Below are positions 1-4,976 of a DNA stretch of 5,655 bases, in pieces. A model generated the notes under the pieces. That model searched no databases. It worked only from the letters and a program-made list of their open reading frames with translations, and was not told the DNA's origin. Position 1 is the first letter of the stretch. Each line of letters opens with the position of its first letter. This stretch comes from Verrucomicrobiales bacterium. Lineage in GTDB: Bacteria; Verrucomicrobiota; Verrucomicrobiia; Limisphaerales; SXQI01. The position numbers and the translations under genes were made by a program. The stretch lies in NCBI GenBank assembly GCA_028293365.1, contig JAQGOX010000270.1, positions 1 to 5,655 on the forward strand, in the 5' to 3' direction.

Positions 1-484
1 GCACTGCCAATTTGTCATCCGGAATCGGCAAGCCTCCTTCGGCGATGTGGAAACTACCTTCCGTCGTGCGGCGATCACTGCGGGGATTATGCAAAACACC
101 CTGCTTGACACGATAGGAACTAAGCAGATCGGAAATAAATTCATCCTTGTCGGGAGGTAGCGACAAGGCACGCGCAAGACCGTGACGGTCGAGAACGAAC
201 GTATGTCCCGGCAGGCTGCACCGATCAGAAGTGTCACCAGTGTAACGCCGTAAGAAATCCTGTATCCGCTGGTCCGCGGGGCAGCGGTAATTCACCAGGA
301 GTCGTTCGGTTTCCCGGTGATGCATCAGGAGGGAAGCAGTCATCTCGTCGAAAACTGAGTCAGCTTCCGTTCGAACGATAGGGCATCCCAATGAGGCGAG
401 TTTGAGGTTGATGTAGTGGACCAATCTGGAATCAGCGGAAATATCCTCTGCTTCTCCGAGTCCAAGTGCGCGCGATAAATTCAT
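1..484 (-). CDS. N-terminal part of a large conserved protein, tentatively PPi-type phosphoenolpyruvate carboxykinase (cut by window edge)
   Basis: The frame is open from an ATG (complement of 482-484) to the left edge, giving 161 codons with no stop. An in-frame TGA lies directly before the ATG, so no upstream start is possible in this frame. A GGAG about 11 bases upstream is the only ribosome-site candidate and lies inside an inverted repeat. Residues 21-31 (LVHYINLKLAS) and especially 126-157 (start VKQGVLHNP, then SDRRTTEG, then AEGGLPIPDDK) read as strongly conserved blocks. From memory, this block is typical of the roughly 1,100-residue pyrophosphate-dependent PEP carboxykinases, which interconvert PEP and oxaloacetate using PPi/phosphate in the cytoplasm. 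I cannot verify this without a search, and the catalytic domain lies outside the window. No signal peptide or membrane segment is visible. The gene is probably co-transcribed with the small membrane protein gene 95 bases upstream. That it is a real gene is fairly certain; the product name is about an even bet. Confidence 0.65.
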   Translation of the reverse strand, partial: MNLSRALGLGEAEDISADSRLVHYINLKLASLGCPIVRTEADSVFDEMTASLLMHHRETERLLVNYRCPADQRIQDFLRRYTGDTSDRCSLPGHTFVLDRHGLARALSLPPDKDEFISDLLSSYRVKQGVLHNPRSDRRTTEGSFHIAEGGLPIPDDKLAV

Positions 485-489
485 TCAGT

Positions 490-508
490 GCGCCGCTCCG
501 AGCGGCGC
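490..508. repeat. Perfect 9+1+9 inverted repeat just upstream of the minus-strand start codon
   Basis: The arms GCGCCGCTC and GAGCGGCGC are exact reverse complements around one base (499). In RNA this would form an 8-bp GC-rich stem with a 3-base loop. It ends 5 bases before the ATG at 484 of the minus-strand gene and contains that gene's only GGAG. It has no T-run after it on either strand, so it is not a standard terminator. It could hide the ribosome site or bind a dimeric regulator; neither role is shown. Confidence 0.5.
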
Positions 509-579
509 TCAGAAGGTAATCCGCCCGGGAATTCTCACGCAAGCATTCCGATTCGGTTTCTGGAAAGCGGGAGCTCGGG

Positions 580-792
580 TCAGGATTTGGCTTTTTTGCT
601 CCCAAGTAAACGCGCTGGAAGAAACAAAATCGCCTTAAGCAAAGCAAAGACAGCCTCCAGCGTGATTCCCACAAGGCGTAGTGGCAAAGAAATGAGCCAG
701 ACGATAGGAAACGCGATCAGCGCGATCAAGGCCAGAGGCCAGCAAAGCACAAACAAAATGCACCATCCAATCAGCAAAAACAGAGTACTCAT
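580..792 (-). CDS. Small hydrophobic inner-membrane protein of unknown function (70 aa)
   Basis: This 70-residue frame runs from an ATG at 790-792 to a TGA at 580-582. Residues 3-36 are almost wholly hydrophobic, enough for one long or two short membrane spans, with tryptophans near the interfaces (W10, W18, W32). A second amphipathic-to-hydrophobic stretch covers about 40-62 and contains 'ALLKAILFLPARLLG'. The tail is positively charged (KKAK), which favours a cytoplasmic C-terminus. I recall similar short hypothetical membrane proteins from Verrucomicrobia and Acidobacteria, but no function is known to me. The ribosome site is odd: GAGGA abuts the ATG with almost no spacing. Initiation may therefore be weak or may use a nearby alternative codon. 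The gene lies 95 bases before the PEPCK-like gene on the same strand, so they may share a transcript. The hydrophobic pattern is not expected of a random frame, which supports it over the overlapping plus-strand frame. Confidence 0.65.
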   Translation of the reverse strand: MSTLFLLIGWCILFVLCWPLALIALIAFPIVWLISLPLRLVGITLEAVFALLKAILFLPARLLGSKKAKS

Positions 793-887
793 TCCTCAGG
801 AAAAACACGCTGGAGCAAACAAAGTTTCAACTTTCGAAAAAGCTCAAAACATTCTCGAATTCAGTCGTAAATAGACCTCAAAACTTT

Positions 888-917
888 TTGACATTCTTTA
901 TGAATTTCCTGTCTAAT
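888..917 (+). promoter_or_regulatory. Sigma-70-type promoter for the rightward amino-sugar block
   Basis: A perfect -35 box TTGACA (888-893) is followed after 18 bases by TCTAAT (912-917), a 5/6 match to the -10 consensus. Transcription would start near 924. This gives a leader of about 65 bases before the ATG at 990, with AT-rich sequence upstream of the -35. It is the best promoter-like sequence in the divergent region 793-989 and points into the run of four co-directional genes. No operator-like repeat was seen next to it. Confidence 0.6.
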
Positions 918-989
918 AAGAAAAGCCATGAAGAAAGAGAGTGAATTTCTCAAAAGGCCCTACGCGTACCACTAACGAACAGGGCAATA

Positions 990-1310
990 ATGGGAAGCTT
1001 AATAAACGGAAATATCTACAGATTCCCAGCCTGCGAGGAACTGAACAGAGTAATCCATCACGACATTCTGCACAAGCAATCGCCCATTCCCGATTATTCC
1101 GGCGAGAAAGATGCCGCTCAAAGTTTAGAGCGCGAGCTCCGGCGCGCATTGCCTGCAAAGATTGTGGTTGGCCGGGTTCGTCGTCCAGTCGGCCATTGGT
1201 TCGCGCGCTACGAAAGCGATCCCAGCACCGCCACGGAAGTGGTGGCTGAAACCTATCCATTGGCTATCTCACGCCTGGCAGTTCTGTGCAGTTCGCGAAT
1301 CGAAGATTGA
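990..1310 (+). CDS. Hypothetical protein, 106 aa, first gene of the amino-sugar block
   Basis: I do not recognise this protein. It starts at ATG 990 with AGGG (981-984) five bases before it, and ends at TGA 1308-1310. This makes it the best-supplied ribosome site in the block. The sequence is soluble-looking. A short N-terminal segment (GNIYRFPACEELNRVIHHD) is followed by a charged helix-like region at about 43-53 (AAQSLERELRR). Next comes a hydrophobic/basic segment 'KIVVGRVRRPVGHWFARY' at about 57-74, then an alternating segment ending 'TYPLAISRLAVLCSSRI'. There is no signal peptide, membrane span or metal-ligand cluster. Codon use resembles that of neighbouring genes, and the frame lies between a good promoter and the PIG-L gene, 44 bases before the latter. 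Two other frames overlap the same stretch but have less protein-like composition. Whether it belongs functionally with the deacetylases is inferred only from position. Confidence 0.6.
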   Translation: MGSLINGNIYRFPACEELNRVIHHDILHKQSPIPDYSGEKDAAQSLERELRRALPAKIVVGRVRRPVGHWFARYESDPSTATEVVAETYPLAISRLAVLCSSRIED

Positions 1311-1354
1311 CGATCGGATGTGGGGCCGATCATCAGTGGACGAGCAACAACATT

Positions 1355-2104
1355 ATGGCTTTATTAACCCGGCGACAAATGCTTGGAGGCGCGAGCGCGA
1401 TTCTCGGCCTTGCCCCTGTTGGCACGTTCGCCGCCCAACTGGCTCCGCGCAGTGAATCCAACAAAGTGAAATTCAAAATAATTGTTGCAGGAGGCCACCC
1501 TGGGGATCCGGAATACGGATGTGGCGGGACCATTGCTCGTTTTACAGGGGCCGGACATGACGTCGGCCTGCTCTACTTGAATGAAGGTGAACCGAACGGA
1601 TCGCCTGCGAGTGCGAAGGGCGTCCGAGTTGCCGAAGCAAAAAGGGCCTGTGAATTATTAAAAGCGCGGCCGCTTTATGCAGGACAGGTGGACGGGGCCG
1701 CTATAATCGATGCAAGCCATTACGCAAAATTCAAAGAAATTCTCGAACGAGAACAGCCGAATGTCGTATTCACGCACTGGCCCATCGATAACCACGCTGA
1801 TCATCGCGCCATCTCGATGCTGGTTTATGAAAGTTGGATTCGCGTGGGCAAAAAATTTGCCCTGTATTTTTACGAAGTATCCAATGGCGAAGACACGCTG
1901 CAGTTTGCTCCAACCCATTACGTGAACATTTCCGAAACTACGGAGCAAAAGCGTTCCGCCTGCCTGGCACACGCCAGCCAGGCTCCTGATAAGTTTTACC
2001 CGCTGCAACAGTCGGTTACTCGTTTTCGCGGGGTCGAGAGCGGACATAAAGAAGCCGAGGCATTTATCAGGCACCTTCAAAGCCCTCCGTTCGATCTGCC
2101 GTAA
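1355..2104 (+). CDS. Tat-exported PIG-L (LmbE-like) family N-deacetylase, variant HPGD motif
   Basis: This 249-residue protein begins with a twin-arginine signal: TRRQML at residues 5-10, a hydrophobic core to about 24, and a likely cleavage near 'TFA-AQ' (25-27). The ATG at 1355 was chosen because it places the Tat motif at the N-terminus. The frame is open upstream to an ATG at 1286, but that would put 23 hydrophilic residues before the signal. The PIG-L fold is shown by 'GGHPGDPEYGCGGTI' (46-60), 'HDVGLLYLNEGE' (68-79) and 'THWPIDNHADHRA' (140-152). By analogy with MshB, H48, D51 and H150 would bind zinc, and H147 is the accessory histidine. The position of the usual general-base Asp is Gly50. 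Family members remove acyl groups from N-acetyl amino sugars or related amides. Here it would act in the periplasm or outside the cytoplasmic membrane as a folded metalloenzyme. The ribosome site is weak. Family assignment is firm; the substrate is unknown. Confidence 0.88.
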   Translation: MALLTRRQMLGGASAILGLAPVGTFAAQLAPRSESNKVKFKIIVAGGHPGDPEYGCGGTIARFTGAGHDVGLLYLNEGEPNGSPASAKGVRVAEAKRACELLKARPLYAGQVDGAAIIDASHYAKFKEILEREQPNVVFTHWPIDNHADHRAISMLVYESWIRVGKKFALYFYEVSNGEDTLQFAPTHYVNISETTEQKRSACLAHASQAPDKFYPLQQSVTRFRGVESGHKEAEAFIRHLQSPPFDLP

Positions 2105-2206
2105 TCCCCTGCTTCACGGGAGAAATTCGCACATTAGCGGTTCTCTGGTGGGAAAAAGCCTTGTTCCAACACCTCCGATCCTTCATTTTGACCAGCGAGT
2201 CCGATC

Positions 2207-3004
2207 ATGGAGAGAATTGCTTTAGCCATTGGCGCGCACCCCGACGATATCGAGTTCAAGATGTCGGGAACACTGCTTTTGCTCAAGGCGGCCGGATGGA
2301 AGATTCATTACCTTAATATCGCCGATGGATGCTGTGGAAGCACGCGTTATGGTCCGGCCAAATTGAGAAAGTTACGGGAGGCCGAGGCACGAAATTCCTG
2401 TGCGATCCTCGGAGCGCAGTTTCATCGAAGCCTTTGCCACGACCTGGAGATTCTCTATTCTCTCGCGCTCCTGCGCCGGCTTGCGGCGATCGTACGCGAG
2501 GTGGATCCGGGGATCATACTCACCCACCCTCCAGTGGATTATATGGAGGATCATACCAACGCCTGCAGGCTTGCGGTGACAGCGGCATTCGCGCGTGGCA
2601 TGCCAAATTTCGAGACGATTCCTCCGCGAAAGAATGTTGATAGCGAAACGGTGATTTATCATTGCATGCCGCATGGGCTGACCGATCCATTAGGCCGCGC
2701 GGTTTCGCCTCAGTTTTTTGTGAACACGACCCCTGTTCAAGAAACAATGCGCAGGGCACAACTGGCGCACAAGAGCCAGCACGACTGGCTCCGAAGCAGC
2801 CAGGAGATGGAATCCTTCGTAAAATCAATTGAAGGCGCCTCGCTGGCGGTGGGAAAATTGTCTCGGAAGTTTCTCCACGCCGAAGGCTGGTGGCGGCATT
2901 CGCATCTCGGATTTGCTTCCGAAGATTCCGACCCATTAGTGAAAGAACTCGGCGCGGATCAAATCAAACGTCAAAAATCAAAAGGTTTCATTTATGCCAC
3001 GTAA
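2207..3004 (+). CDS. Cytoplasmic PIG-L (LmbE-like) family N-deacetylase
   Basis: This 265-residue protein has no signal peptide. The canonical zinc/catalytic motif 'GAHPDDIEF' sits at 9-17: H11 and D14 as ligands, D13 as general base, by analogy with MshB. 'THPPVDYMEDHTNACRLAV' at 106-124 supplies H116 as the third ligand. The usual first histidine of the HxDH motif is Met113. I recall this YMEDH form, with 'TAAFARGMPNF' after it, as typical of a planctomycete/verrucomicrobial subfamily. The C-terminal third contains 'LAHKSQHDWL' (187-196), a helix common in this family. The likely reaction is deacetylation of an N-acetylated amino sugar or its phosphate. The gene lies 102 bases after the exported PIG-L gene, with no clear terminator between. 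The NagB-like gene begins inside its last 11 bases, so the two products are probably made together. The last 15 residues are lysine-rich and probably poorly conserved. The ATG at 2207 has only a weak ribosome site but puts the first strand directly at the N-terminus. Confidence 0.88.
   Translation: MERIALAIGAHPDDIEFKMSGTLLLLKAAGWKIHYLNIADGCCGSTRYGPAKLRKLREAEARNSCAILGAQFHRSLCHDLEILYSLALLRRLAAIVREVDPGIILTHPPVDYMEDHTNACRLAVTAAFARGMPNFETIPPRKNVDSETVIYHCMPHGLTDPLGRAVSPQFFVNTTPVQETMRRAQLAHKSQHDWLRSSQEMESFVKSIEGASLAVGKLSRKFLHAEGWWRHSHLGFASEDSDPLVKELGADQIKRQKSKGFIYAT
2981..2985 (+). promoter_or_regulatory. Ribosome-binding site of the NagB-like gene, inside the preceding gene
   Basis: AAAGG lies 8 bases before the ATG at 2994 and within the coding sequence of the upstream PIG-L gene, which stops at 3002-3004. 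It supports 2994 as the true start and suggests translational coupling between the deacetylase and the deaminase-like protein. Confidence 0.6.
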
Positions 3005-3926
3005 ACTCTCTTCGATCGCACCTGACTGGTGGGACTATACCACTCTGGATTCGGAAATAATCGACGCTGCCGCAAAGCTCACCCCACAACAACTGCTGAA
3101 ATTGTCCCGACCCGGTTTCAAAATTGTCTTTTACGACACGCTTGAGGAATTTTATCTCGCGGAGGCCCTGGAATATATCACCTCGTGGAAACAGAGCACT
3201 GATGATAATCCGGTCGGAATCTGCGGCCCGATCGGCCCGACTGAACAACTTCCATTAGTCGCACGGTTGGTCAACGCGCTCGATCTGAACCTTCGGTCTG
3301 CTCATTTTTGGGGTATGGATGAGTGGGCGATCGGTGGACGGGAAGTTGGGCCAAAACATCCATTGTCTTTCGAGCGCGCGGATCGAGAATTGTGCTTCGA
3401 ACGGATCCGCAAAGATCTGCGCATCCCAAATGACCACCTGCACTTCCCAAAAGCGGACGCAACCCAGTATCGCCAATCCTGGGATTCGGGCGTGCGTTGC
3501 GCTGTCATGCAGGGGGGACAAGGCGATGTAAAGCATTGGGCTTTCAACGATCCACTGCCCCGCAAAGGCAAATATAAAAACGAACCACCGTCACCAGCCG
3601 AATATCGGAAATTGGCTACTCGCGTCGTGCAGTTGCATCCGCTCACCGTGGCGCAAAACGCGCGCACCAGCGGAGGTGGCAATATTTCGCTTGTTCCCAC
3701 TCAGGCCATCAGCGTGGGGCCCGCGGAAACCTGGAAAGCGGAGAAGGTTTCGATCTGGCACGGAGGAAAACATGATAACCCTTTTGGCCAACGCCTCACC
3801 GCATTCATGATTTCAAAGCGAGTCATCGATAGCGCAGTCCCGATGTCGTTGCTTGCAGACCATCCAAATGTTCAATTTAACTACTACACTGGAGGGATCG
3901 GAAATTGCGCCATCGAAATGCATTAA
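2994..3926 (+). CDS. Glucosamine-6-phosphate deaminase/isomerase (NagB)-like protein, divergent
   Basis: This 310-residue protein is somewhat longer than the roughly 266 residues of E. coli NagB, because of an N-terminal extension of about 40 residues that starts near 'DWWDYTTLD' (11-19). The NagB fold is visible in 'GICGPIGPTEQLPLV' (75-89, the sugar-phosphate loop region), 'FWGMDEW' (105-111, matching NagB's MDEY), 'HPLSFERADRELCF' (122-135) and 'GGQGDVKHWAFNDP' (174-187). Aligned by eye with NagB 'GNDGHIAFNEP', H181 matches the catalytic His143 and D186 replaces Glu148, but the general-base Asp141 falls on Val179. NagB converts glucosamine-6-phosphate to fructose-6-phosphate plus ammonia; this protein may do a related isomerisation or deamination, or use another sugar. 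It has no signal peptide, so it acts in the cytoplasm. The 11-base overlap with the PIG-L gene links it to deacetylation. The superfamily is likely; the exact reaction is unsure. Confidence 0.8.
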   Translation: MPRKLSSIAPDWWDYTTLDSEIIDAAAKLTPQQLLKLSRPGFKIVFYDTLEEFYLAEALEYITSWKQSTDDNPVGICGPIGPTEQLPLVARLVNALDLNLRSAHFWGMDEWAIGGREVGPKHPLSFERADRELCFERIRKDLRIPNDHLHFPKADATQYRQSWDSGVRCAVMQGGQGDVKHWAFNDPLPRKGKYKNEPPSPAEYRKLATRVVQLHPLTVAQNARTSGGGNISLVPTQAISVGPAETWKAEKVSIWHGGKHDNPFGQRLTAFMISKRVIDSAVPMSLLADHPNVQFNYYTGGIGNCAIEMH

Positions 3927-3983
3927 AAGCCATTTTCTCCAAATAAGCAGTTGATTTCCGGCTTTGATATGGTAAATGTCCCC

Positions 3984-4005
3984 TCCCGCTCACGGTGAGC
4001 AGGGA
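3984..4005 (+). other. Stem-loop upstream of the small basic protein gene
   Basis: TCCC (3984-3987) pairs with GGGA (4002-4005), and GCTCAC (3988-3993) with GTGAGC (3995-4000), leaving one bulged A at 4001. The right arm carries AGGGA, the only purine-rich ribosome-site candidate before the ATG at 4020, although 14 bases away is rather far. The downstream sequence is AACAATTTTATAT, only weakly terminator-like. It could end the upstream transcript or control translation of the small basic protein. The pairing is seen; the role is a guess. Confidence 0.4.
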
Positions 4006-4019
4006 ACAATTTTATATAT

Positions 4020-4175
4020 ATGGCACAGCATCCTAGTCTCCGTGGCGCCAGCGCTTTGGGCGCGAAGCGCAATGTTTTGAAGCGTTTCGAGCGCGTTGAA
4101 CTGCTTAAAAAACGTGGCCTGTGGAAAGACGGCGACCGAGTAATCGGCCTCCGCAAGACCAAAGGCGAGGCTTAA
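4020..4175 (+). CDS. Chlamydiae/Verrucomicrobia small basic protein (51 aa)
   Basis: Reading from the ATG at 4020 gives 51 residues, ending at TAA 4173-4175. It starts MAQHPSLRGAS, continues with 'AKRNVLKRFERVELLKKRG' (15-33) and ends 'VIGLRKTKGEA'. This matches my memory of TIGR04137, a family of short basic proteins shared by Chlamydiae and Verrucomicrobia and suspected to associate with the ribosome. The high Lys/Arg content (13 of 51) and small size fit an rRNA-binding role, but no function is proven to my knowledge. The rRNA pseudouridine synthase gene begins 26 bases after the stop, so the two are probably co-transcribed. The leader holds a stem-loop (3984-4005) and no well-placed ribosome site. 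The gene is short enough to be missed by length-filtered gene finders. It is the best taxonomic marker in the window. Confidence 0.9.
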   Translation: MAQHPSLRGASALGAKRNVLKRFERVELLKKRGLWKDGDRVIGLRKTKGEA

Positions 4176-4201
4176 TTCGATCCGGTGAGCAGCACCCGGC
4201 A

Positions 4202-4918
4202 ATGTCGGTGCGTTTGCAAAAATTCCTGGCAGAAGCGGGCATCGCTTCCCGCCGGGCGAGCGAACAATTAATTGTTCAAGGGCAGGTCCATGTCAACGGC
4301 CGGCCCGTGAGTGCGCTTGGCACAAAGATCGATCCTTCAGAAGATAAAGTAACGATTGACGGCAAGCTGGTAAAACCGAAGCGCAAACTCTACCTCGCGA
4401 TCCATAAGCCGCCCGGTTACATTTGTTCCCGTAACGATCCGGAGAACCGGCGATCTGTCGGCGAACTGCTGCCAAAGGAATGGAATAATCTGTACTCCGT
4501 CGGCCGTCTCGATTACTGGAGTGAAGGGTTGATTTTCTATACTAACGACGGCGATTTCTCCCTCAAGCTGACACACCCCCGATTTGGCGTAAAAAAGATC
4601 TATCGTGTTGCACTCAAAGGCAACGTCGATCAGCAACGACTGGCTCCCCTCACTCGAGGCATCATGGACGATGGAGAGATGCTCAAAGCGGAGCGAGTGC
4701 GAATCTTAAAAGGGAACAATTCCCGAAGCATGGTGGAGGTAACCTTGCGGCAAGGGAAAAATCGGGAATTGCGGCGTATGTTCGAAGTCCTTGGCATTGA
4801 AGTTGAACAACTCCAGCGTACTCAAATTGGTCCGGTTAAGCTCGCGGAATTGCCCAAAGGCAAGTGGCGAACATTGACAGCGACCGAAATTAAATCTTTA
4901 CTCTCACCCAAGGTTTGA
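4202..4918 (+). CDS. rluB: Ribosomal RNA pseudouridine synthase, RsuA/RluB family
   Basis: This 238-residue enzyme has the two domains of the family. An N-terminal S4 RNA-binding domain spans about 3-50 ('VRLQKFLAEAGIASRRASEQ', then 'GQVHVNGRPV'). The catalytic domain follows, with 'LAIHKPPGYICS' (65-76), the active-site motif 'GRLDYWSEGLIFYTNDG' (101-117, nucleophile D104), 'LTHPRFGVKKIYRV' (123-136) and 'LRQGKNRELRRMFEVLG' near 181-197. It converts a specific uridine of rRNA to pseudouridine in the cytoplasm. RluB (23S rRNA, U2605 in E. coli numbering) is the likeliest member by length and motif, but RsuA, RluE or RluF specificity cannot be excluded. The frame is open to an ATG at 4121, but ATG 4202 starts the S4 domain in the usual place, avoids overlap with the small basic protein gene, and has GGTGAG (4184-4189) 12 bases upstream. 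It has no visible defects. Confidence 0.9.
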   Translation: MSVRLQKFLAEAGIASRRASEQLIVQGQVHVNGRPVSALGTKIDPSEDKVTIDGKLVKPKRKLYLAIHKPPGYICSRNDPENRRSVGELLPKEWNNLYSVGRLDYWSEGLIFYTNDGDFSLKLTHPRFGVKKIYRVALKGNVDQQRLAPLTRGIMDDGEMLKAERVRILKGNNSRSMVEVTLRQGKNRELRRMFEVLGIEVEQLQRTQIGPVKLAELPKGKWRTLTATEIKSLLSPKV

Positions 4919-4952
4919 CCGCTTCCGGGAACCTGCTGTCGCGCCGCGGCAG

Positions 4953-4965
4953 TTGCGAATCGCAA
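4953..4965. repeat. Short perfect inverted repeat (6+1+6) between rluB and the SH3b gene
   Basis: TTGCGA and TCGCAA flank a single A, 12 bases before the ATG at 4977. It is short, AT-containing and followed by no T-run, so it is more likely an operator-like palindrome or chance than a terminator. It sits where a promoter or ribosome site of the SH3b gene would be expected, and no clear ribosome site is seen there. Confidence 0.25.
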
Positions 4966-4976
4966 ATTGTTCTGTC

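Noticed and set aside
432..674. 80-residue minus-strand frame spanning the gap between the two minus-strand genes
   Set aside because: It overlaps both genes in another frame, its composition is unlike a protein, and it reads through the palindrome.
488..874. 128-residue plus-strand frame opposite the small membrane protein
   Set aside because: Its product is low-complexity, rich in Ser/Lys/Arg, with no family look. The opposite strand gives a coherent hydrophobic membrane protein, and this frame begins inside the inverted repeat.
1286..1354. Upstream ATG extending the exported PIG-L protein by 23 residues
   Set aside because: It would bury the twin-arginine signal behind a hydrophilic segment and overlap the end of the 106-residue gene. 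The ATG at 1355 gives a normal Tat signal.
2105..2206. Search for a terminator or promoter between the two PIG-L genes
   Set aside because: Only a 4-bp pairing (TCCC/GGGA near 2104-2120) without a T-run was found; nothing separates the two genes convincingly.
3926..3965. Possible terminator: AAAGCC pairing with GGCTTT after the NagB-like gene
   Set aside because: The arms are only 6 bases, the loop is 28 bases, and no T-run follows; it is not convincing.
3951..3978. Possible promoter TTGATT with an AT-rich -10 near 3973 before the small basic protein gene
   Set aside because: The best -10 matches only 3 of 6 positions at acceptable spacing, so it was not called, though a promoter somewhere here is likely.
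4121..4201. Upstream ATG extending the pseudouridine synthase by 27 residues
   Set aside because: The extension is Arg/Pro-rich, overlaps the small basic protein gene in another frame, and lies before the usual S4-domain start.
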